Source of the DNA: Dactylosporangium fulvum
GTDB lineage: Bacteria > Actinomycetota > Actinomycetes > Mycobacteriales > Micromonosporaceae
Reading direction: 5' to 3'
Assembly: GCF_025137375.1 (NCBI RefSeq)
Contig: NZ_CP073720.1
Span: 5,356,501-5,420,500 of the forward strand
Length of the DNA: 64,000 nucleotides
Shown here: piece by piece, positions 59,379 to 64,000 of the stretch
Layout of the letters: each line of letters opens with the position of its first letter
Numbering within the stretch: position 1 is the stretch's first letter
Notes under the pieces: model-generated
The model's database searches: none
What the model was told of the DNA's origin: nothing
What the model saw: only the letters and a program-made list of their open reading frames with translations
Translations under genes and position numbers: made by a program

Positions 59379-60232
59379 CAGGCCGCCTTGCGCTTCACGA
59401 GGTCGACCCCGCTGGCCCGCAGCGCGTGCTGGAGCGCGTCGGCGAGGCTCGCCTTGGTGACGATGTCGCCGAACTCGATGCCCAGCGCGACGACGGTCTG
59501 GGCGATCTGCGGGCGGATGCCGGAGATGATGCACTCCGCACCCATGAGCCGGGCCGCGACGACGGTCTTGAGGATGTGCTGGGCGACCTGCGTGTCGACG
59601 GCCAGCACGCCGGTGATGTCGACGATGGCGAAGCCCGAGCCGGTGTCGACGAGCGTCTGCAGCAGCTTCTCCATGACGACCTGCGCGCGGGCCGAGTCGA
59701 GGGTGCCGACGAGCGGCACGGCGACGACACCGTCCCACAGCTTCACGACAGGCGTGGACAGCTCCAGCAGCTGCTCGGTCTGGTCGGCGATGATCGACTC
59801 GCGGGCCTTCGCGTAGGTGTCGAAGGTGAACAGCCCCATCTCGTCGACCAGCAGCGACAGCACGAGGAAGTCGGCCGGCACCTGGTCGGCCTGCCCGCCG
59901 TCGGCGAGGCCGAGGACGACCTCCTTGACCGTGAAGACCAGGTTGGCCGTCTCGATCGGGGTGAAGCCCTGCCTGGCCCAGTCACGCGACAGGTCGGCGA
60001 GCGCGGCCCGTGACTCGGCCCCGGCGGCGCCCGCCAGGTCGCCGTCGGCCTCGGCCTCGAGCATGGCGAGCAGTGCCCCGTGGACCTCCTGCACCTGGCG
60101 GTGCAGCTCCGCGTCGGTGAGCCGGCCGCGCAGCGTGCGCGCCACGATGTCGGTCCACCGCTTCACGACCTCGTCCTCGTGCGACCGCAGAAGCGCACTG
60201 AGCCGCTGCCTCGCCTCGGCGTTCACCTTCAC
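59378..60232 (-). CDS. rsbR: Stressosome sensor RsbR
   Basis: 284 residues: N-terminal RsbRD-type helical sensor domain (1-150), linker helix, and C-terminal STAS (about 160-280) with conserved Thr residues in VDITGVLAVDTQVA and PQIAQTVV where RsbT phosphorylates the family. GTG 60232 is chosen because GGGAG lies upstream; GTG 60241 is possible. First gene of the six-gene operon running to 54302. The signal it senses is unknown. Confidence 0.92.
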   Translation of the reverse strand: MKVNAEARQRLSALLRSHEDEVVKRWTDIVARTLRGRLTDAELHRQVQEVHGALLAMLEAEADGDLAGAAGAESRAALADLSRDWARQGFTPIETANLVFTVKEVVLGLADGGQADQVPADFLVLSLLVDEMGLFTFDTYAKARESIIADQTEQLLELSTPVVKLWDGVVAVPLVGTLDSARAQVVMEKLLQTLVDTGSGFAIVDITGVLAVDTQVAQHILKTVVAARLMGAECIISGIRPQIAQTVVALGIEFGDIVTKASLADALQHALRASGVDLVKRKAA

Positions 60233-60345
60233 CCGTGTCACTCCCGTCTGCCCCTCGTCCACGTCGGACCAGACGGTACCGCCCCGCGACGGCCACGGCG
60301 AACGCGGACACTGTTTGACGTGTTGCAAATGTCAACCGAGAAATC

Positions 60346-61443
60346 TCACACCAGACTGCTGAAGAAGGCGCGGATGTCCCCCACCAGCAGGTCCGGCGCC
60401 TCCAGTGCGGCGAAGTGACCGCCCCGGCCGAACTCGGACCAGTGGGTGATGCGGTTGGCCTGCTCCGCGTACCGCCGGATCGGCAGGTCCTCGGCGAACA
60501 CCGCGACGCCGGTCGGCACGCCGGACGGCACGGGCCAGTTCCCGCTGTGCATCTGCTCGTAGTAGAGGTTGGCCGCGCTGCCGGCGGCGACGAAGAGCCA
60601 GTAGAGCATGGTGCCGGTGAGGATCCGGTCGCGGTCGACCGGCTCGACGGCCCACTCGCGGAACTTCTCGAGGATCCAGGCGAGCTGGCCGACGGGTGAG
60701 TCGGCGAGCGCGTGCGCGATCGTCTGCGGGCGGGTCGCCTGGAGCTGGAAGTAGCCGTTGCCGTCGGTCATGAAGCGTCCGATTCGGCCCAGCCGCACCC
60801 GCTCCGCCTCCGTCAGGTCCTCCTCGTCCACGTCGCCGAACGGGATGAAGCCCATCGTCGCGGCGTTGACGTGCACCCCGACGACGTGCTCCGGATCGAC
60901 GCGCGCCAGGTCGGGCGCGATGAGGGCGCCGAAGTCGCCGCCCTGCGCGCCGTAGCGCTCGTAGCCCAGGCCGGCCATGAGCGCCGCGAACGCCCGGGCG
61001 ATCCGGCGGCAGTCCCAGCCGGGCCCGGCCAGCGGCGTCGACGGGCCGAACCCGGGGATCGACGGGATGACGAGGTGGAACGGGGTGTCCCCGTCGCTCG
61101 TGAGCGGCGCGACGACGTCGAGGAACTCCGCGACCGAACCCGGCCAGCCGTGGATGAGCAGCAGCGGCAGCGCGTGCGGGTGCGGCGACCGGACGTGCAG
61201 GAAGTGGATCGTCTGGCCGTCGATCTCCGAGGTGTACTGCGGGTGCTCGTTCAGCAGCGCCTCATGCTTGCGCCAGTCGTACCCGTCGGCCCAGTACTCG
61301 GCGAGTTCCCGCAGCTGCGCCACCGGTACACCCTTGGCGGCCTCCGCGTCGGGAAGCTGGACGGCCCACCGGGTGGCGCGGATGCGCGCGCGGAGATCGT
61401 CGAGGTCGGCCTGCGGGACGGCGAATCGGAACGGTGTTGTCAT
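60346..61443 (-). CDS. Epoxide-hydrolase-family alpha/beta hydrolase
   Basis: 365 residues. EHN N-terminal domain (FRFAVPQADLDDLRARIRAT), oxyanion motif LIHGWPGSV, nucleophile Asp in GAQGGDFGALIAPD, catalytic His in RGGHFAALEAP. Opens epoxides or related esters. ATG 61443. Divergent from a WYL regulator across an operator palindrome, which points to substrate-induced expression. Confidence 0.88.
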   Translation of the reverse strand: MTTPFRFAVPQADLDDLRARIRATRWAVQLPDAEAAKGVPVAQLRELAEYWADGYDWRKHEALLNEHPQYTSEIDGQTIHFLHVRSPHPHALPLLLIHGWPGSVAEFLDVVAPLTSDGDTPFHLVIPSIPGFGPSTPLAGPGWDCRRIARAFAALMAGLGYERYGAQGGDFGALIAPDLARVDPEHVVGVHVNAATMGFIPFGDVDEEDLTEAERVRLGRIGRFMTDGNGYFQLQATRPQTIAHALADSPVGQLAWILEKFREWAVEPVDRDRILTGTMLYWLFVAAGSAANLYYEQMHSGNWPVPSGVPTGVAVFAEDLPIRRYAEQANRITHWSEFGRGGHFAALEAPDLLVGDIRAFFSSLV

Positions 61444-61461
61444 GGCGCAGACGCTACGGAC

Positions 61462-61494
61462 GATCGCGGACACTTTCGGTCCGCGATCGCGGAC
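61462..61494. promoter_or_regulatory. Operator between epoxide hydrolase and WYL regulator
   Basis: GTCCGCGATCGCGGAC (61479-61494) is a perfect 16-bp palindrome 12 bases before the regulator ATG. A third half-site GATCGCGGAC lies at 61462-61471, 18 bases before the hydrolase start. Three GATCGCGGAC half-sites fit binding by the WYL/DeoR-type protein to control both genes. Confidence 0.75.
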
Positions 61495-61506
61495 ATACTG
61501 TTGTTC

Positions 61507-62466
61507 ATGCCCGCTGCCCGGCTGTTACGGCTGCTGTCCCTGCTCCAGACCCGCTCCGAGTGGACCGGCGCCGAGCTGGCCGCGCGGATGGAGGTCACCG
61601 ACCGCACGGTGCGCCGCGACGTGGAGAAGCTGCGCTCGCTGGGCTACCCGGTGCGGGCCACCCCCGGCGTGACGGGCGGCTACCGGCTCGGCTCCGGCGG
61701 GGCGCTGCCGCCGCTGCTGCTCGACGACGAGGAGGCCGTCGCGGTCGCGGTCGGACTGCGCACGGCGGCCGGGTTCAGCGTGGCGGGCATCGCCGAGACC
61801 TCGGTGCGGGCGCTGGCCAAGCTCGAGCAGATGCTCCCGTCGCGGCTGCGCCACCGCGTGCGGCTCCTGCAGGAGGTGACGGTGCCGCTCGCCGCCGGCG
61901 GCCCGGCGGTCGACCCGGACACGCTGACCGCGCTGGCCACCGCCTGCCGGGACCACCACCGGCTGCGGTTCGACTACCTCGACCACGACGGCGTGCCGTC
62001 GGTGCGCACGACGGAGCCGCACCGGTTGGTGCACACCGGCCGGCGGTGGTACCTGTTGGCCTACGATGTGGAGCGGTCGGACTGGCGGACGTTCCGGGTC
62101 GACCGGCTGCGCCCGCGGACACCGACGGGCCCGCGCTTCGTTCCCCGCGAGCCACCCGCCCCGCCGGCGGAGCAGCTCTCGCAGTCGGTGGCCTCGGACG
62201 TGTACCGGTTCCGGGCCCGCATCCTGATGCACGCCCCCGCCGAGGTCGTCGCGGACCGGTCCTCCCCCACGGCCGGCCGGCTGGAGCCGCTGGACGACGC
62301 GCGGTGCGTGCTGCACACCGGGTCGAACTCGCTGGAGCAACTGGCGCTGTACGTCGCGCTGAAGGGCATCCCGTTCGAGGTGCTCGACCCGCCCGAGCTC
62401 GTGACGGTGATCCGCGGCCTGGCGCAACGCCTGACGGCAGCGGCCTCCGAGCGGCCCATTACATGA
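61507..62466 (+). CDS. WYL-domain HTH regulator (YafY type)
   Basis: 319 residues: N-terminal DeoR/HTH_11 domain (LLSLLQTRSEWTGAELAARM, VTDRTVRRDVEKLRSLGYPV), WYL domain (about 140-205, LRFDYLDHDG, RRWYLLAYDVERSDWRTFRV) and a WCX-like C-terminus. ATG 61507. Expected to repress or activate the divergent epoxide-hydrolase-like gene through the palindrome between them. Confidence 0.88.
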   Translation: MPAARLLRLLSLLQTRSEWTGAELAARMEVTDRTVRRDVEKLRSLGYPVRATPGVTGGYRLGSGGALPPLLLDDEEAVAVAVGLRTAAGFSVAGIAETSVRALAKLEQMLPSRLRHRVRLLQEVTVPLAAGGPAVDPDTLTALATACRDHHRLRFDYLDHDGVPSVRTTEPHRLVHTGRRWYLLAYDVERSDWRTFRVDRLRPRTPTGPRFVPREPPAPPAEQLSQSVASDVYRFRARILMHAPAEVVADRSSPTAGRLEPLDDARCVLHTGSNSLEQLALYVALKGIPFEVLDPPELVTVIRGLAQRLTAAASERPIT

Positions 62467-62687
62467 TCACGGAGTTTCCCGGGAGCCTGTTGCGTAATTC
62501 GCTGGGACAGCGCCGGCGGCCCAACTACGCGCCGATCTTGGAGTTGTGGCGCCATGAACCTCCGAATTTGTCCGGGTTTGTCAAGGACCACAACTCCAAG
62601 ATCGGCGCGGCTTTGTCGGGGTTGACGCGCGAGGGATCCGAATTGCGCAACAGGCTCCCGGAACCCCCGAAAACCTCCGTGATCATG
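62462..62687. repeat. REP-like hairpin interrupted by 175-bp element
   Basis: Outer arms CATGATCACGGAG (62462-62474) and 62675-62687 pair perfectly over 13 bp and the pairing continues imperfectly inward. Element copy B fills the centre. The left arm overlaps the last codons of the WYL gene. Unrelated in sequence to the outer hairpin at 40935-41173 apart from the GATC/GGA layout. Confidence 0.75.
62483..62657. mobile_element. 175-bp palindromic MITE-like element, copy B
   Basis: Identical in length to copy A at 40967-41141 with three base differences. The 19-bp ends are at 62483-62501 and 62639-62657; the internal perfect 21-bp inverted repeat is conserved. Orientation is the same as copy A. 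Confidence 0.8.
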
Positions 62688-62719
62688 CCGCGGCTTCGGG
62701 TGCGCGACTCCCACCTCAT

Positions 62720-62767
62720 GATCACGGACGTTCCGTGGTGCCGGAACACCCTGGAACGTCCGTGATC
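62720..62767. repeat. REP-like hairpin, 15-bp perfect arms
   Basis: GATCACGGACGTTCC (62720-62734) pairs with 62753-62767 around an 18-base loop. Same family layout; lies 62 bases after the interrupted hairpin. Confidence 0.8.
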
Positions 62768-62896
62768 TGTGAAGGATCTTGTCAAGCGGTGCCGGGCCGC
62801 TCACCCGGCCGCGCCCTCGCGGTGCCGGTTCGCGGCGTCCGCGGCCCCGTCGTCCGGGGCGGCCGTGCTCCGCGCCTGGCCCGACCCGGGCTGCTT

Positions 62897-62946
62897 GATC
62901 GTCGGAAACATCCGGCTGCCCAGGCAACCCGAAGTTTCCCTTGATC
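62897..62946. repeat. Degenerate REP-like hairpin
   Basis: GATCGTCGGAAACATC (62897-62912) and GAAGTTTCCCTTGATC (62931-62946) pair with a few mismatches. Closest in sequence to the hairpin at 6694-6751. Confidence 0.55.
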
Positions 62947-63132
62947 TACCAACCGCAGCCGCACCACCCGGCCTGGCTCAGCCACCGCGCCCGTGATCGC
63001 GAGATGTTCGCGATCACCGAGCGCGGTGGCTGGGGCTGGCCGCAGTCGCGGTCGGCCTCCGCGGCAGCTGCGATCGGCGGGGCGGCCTTGGTCGAATGCT
63101 GTGACCCGGGCCGAACTGCCGGCCTGCTTCAT

Positions 63133-63180
63133 GACCACGGAAACTCGGTATTGCTGGAACAGCACCGAGTTTCCGTGGTC
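63133..63180. repeat. REP-like hairpin, 17-bp perfect arms
   Basis: GACCACGGAAACTCGGT (63133-63149) pairs with 63164-63180; the loop contains a further GCTG/CAGC stem. Member of the same dispersed palindrome family. Confidence 0.8.
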
Positions 63181-63234
63181 TGTGGGACTGGCCGGAGGGG
63201 CCGCCCCGGCGGGGTGCACGTGGAGCGGGCAAGC

Positions 63235-63470
63235 CCGGAACGGCGAGGCCCCGAGCCGAACCCCGCGCCGCCTCGTGCGCCCCCGCGCCGCACTGCACCC
63301 CACCTCGCACAACGCGCAACGCGCCACACTTTGCGCCCGCCTCGCGCCGCACCTCGCACCGCCTCGCGCGCCCCCGCGCCGCACTCCAGCGCCTCGCACC
63401 CCGCGCCCGGTCGCACCGCACCACGCCGCCGCGCCACGCCACGCGTCGCACACGCTCTGCGGGCCGTGTC
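63235..63470. repeat. C-rich low-complexity tract
   Basis: About 235 bases dominated by CGCGCC, CCTCGCAC and CACGCC units, with C far exceeding G on this strand. No credible gene on either strand; the open frames through it encode only Arg/Ala/Pro strings. With the preceding hairpins it fills the 1.09-kb gap 62467-63552. Confidence 0.6.
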
Positions 63471-63552
63471 CTTCTGGCGCCGGCCAGTCGGGCCGGAACA
63501 GCACAGCGCCCCCCGGACGGAGCCGAGGGGCGCTGTCGCGAGCAGGGAACGG

Positions 63553-64000
63553 TCAGATCAGGCCGAGGCGCTCGACCGCCGTGCGCTCCTCCGCCAGCTC
63601 CGCCACCGACGCGTCGATGCGGGAACGGGAGAAGTCGTCGATCTCCAGGCCCTGGACGATCTCCCAGCGGCCGTTGCGGGACACCACCGGGAACGAGGAG
63701 ATCAGGCCGGCCGGGACGCCGTAGGAGCCGTCGGAGACGATCGCCGCCGAGGTCCAGTCGCCCTCCGGGGTGCCGTTGACCCAGTCGTAGACGTGGTCGA
63801 TGGCGGCGGAGGCGGCCGACGCGGCCGAGGAGGCGCCGCGGACCTCGATGATCTCGGCGCCGCGCTTGGCGACCCGCGGGATGAACTCGTCGGCGATCCA
63901 CTGCTGGTCGCCCACGGTCTCGGCGGCGTTCTTGCCGGCGACCTCGGCGTGGATCAGGTCAGGGTACTGGGTGGCGGAGTGGTTGCCCCAGATCGTCACC
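63553..64000 (-). CDS. mdh: Malate dehydrogenase, 5' part beyond window
   Basis: C-terminal 148 residues: IWGNHSATQYPDLIHAEVAG (catalytic His), FIPRVAKRGAEIIEVRGASS, SAASAAIDHV, DGSYGVPAGLISSFPVVSRN and a normal end. This is the LDH/MDH-type enzyme of actinobacteria, converting malate and oxaloacetate in the TCA cycle. The stop is at 63553; the start lies right of the window. Confidence 0.93.
   Translation of the reverse strand, partial: VTIWGNHSATQYPDLIHAEVAGKNAAETVGDQQWIADEFIPRVAKRGAEIIEVRGASSAASAASAAIDHVYDWVNGTPEGDWTSAAIVSDGSYGVPAGLISSFPVVSRNGRWEIVQGLEIDDFSRSRIDASVAELAEERTAVERLGLI

Noticed and set aside
60314..60334. TTGAC...GTCAA inverted repeat upstream of rsbR as a promoter or operator
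   Set aside because: A -35-like TTGACA exists but no acceptable -10 follows at the right spacing and the arms are only five bases.
63129..63901. Long Arg/Ala-rich frames through the C-rich tract before mdh
   Set aside because: Low-complexity translation in every frame, no start context and overlap with real mdh sequence.

Overview
The window is a 64 kb stretch of very GC-rich chromosome from an actinobacterium. The gene families (dynamin/GrpE-like locus, stressosome operon, polyphosphate glucokinase, PknB-type kinase), frequent GTG starts, ATGA/GTGA stop-start overlaps and an actinobacterial-type SOS box fit a Micromonosporaceae-like genus. That placement is inference. No rRNA, tRNA or CRISPR array was found. 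Both ends cut genes: a dynamin-like GTPase on the left and malate dehydrogenase on the right.

Layout. 1-3.1 kb (minus): two dynamin-like GTPases around a membrane-anchored GrpE-like protein. 3.4-6.5 kb: two LuxR-type regulators. 6.9-9.5 kb: 2H phosphoesterase, PlsC-like acyltransferase and a conserved Ala/Pro/Lys-rich protein. 9.5-20 kb is accessory: a VapBC-like module, VOC proteins, a TetR gene behind a 31-codon coupled ORF, a GNAT enzyme, then a decayed Tn3-family element (about 13.8-18.3 kb). This element has matching inverted ends, a broken transposase, a resolvase tail, and cargo of isochorismatase/GlxA-type regulator plus oxidoreductase/MarR with paired operators. 20.3-24.2 kb: NIS-siderophore-type genes, one synthetase lacking the usual N-terminal ATP-site region. 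24.2-30.4 kb: peptide deformylase, a VWA/solute-binding lipid-facing protein with an EF-hand loop, and an SNF2 helicase/SWIM pair. 30.5-32.1 kb: an SAH riboswitch and ahcY. 32.2-36.9 kb: a small reductase, a frameshifted MFS transporter, an anti-sigma-like ATPase, DUF1275, SDR and NAD kinase. 37.3-40.8 kb: UBP zinc finger, a receiver/thioredoxin-reductase-like fusion and a cNMP-domain histidine kinase. 41.4-51.2 kb: dinB with an SOS box, then a complete family-5 ABC importer with GH1 beta-glucosidase and LacI regulator. 51.4-54.2 kb: Ser/Thr kinase, polyphosphate glucokinase and a zinc-ribbon protein. 54.3-60.2 kb: a six-gene stressosome operon (RsbR-S-T, RsbX-like phosphatase, hybrid kinase, receiver-SpoIIE). 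60.3-62.5 kb: epoxide-hydrolase-like enzyme and a divergent WYL regulator.

The most unusual signal is non-coding. A family of long perfect or near-perfect hairpins, most with TGATC near the outer end and GGAA-type arms, sits in intergenic gaps at 6.7, 40.8, 40.9, 62.5, 62.7, 62.9 and 63.1 kb. In two of them the loop is occupied by the same 175-bp element (98% identical copies at 40967-41141 and 62483-62657), which itself has 19-bp terminal inverted repeats and an internal 21-bp perfect inverted repeat. This looks like a small mobile element that targets the loops of palindromic repeats.
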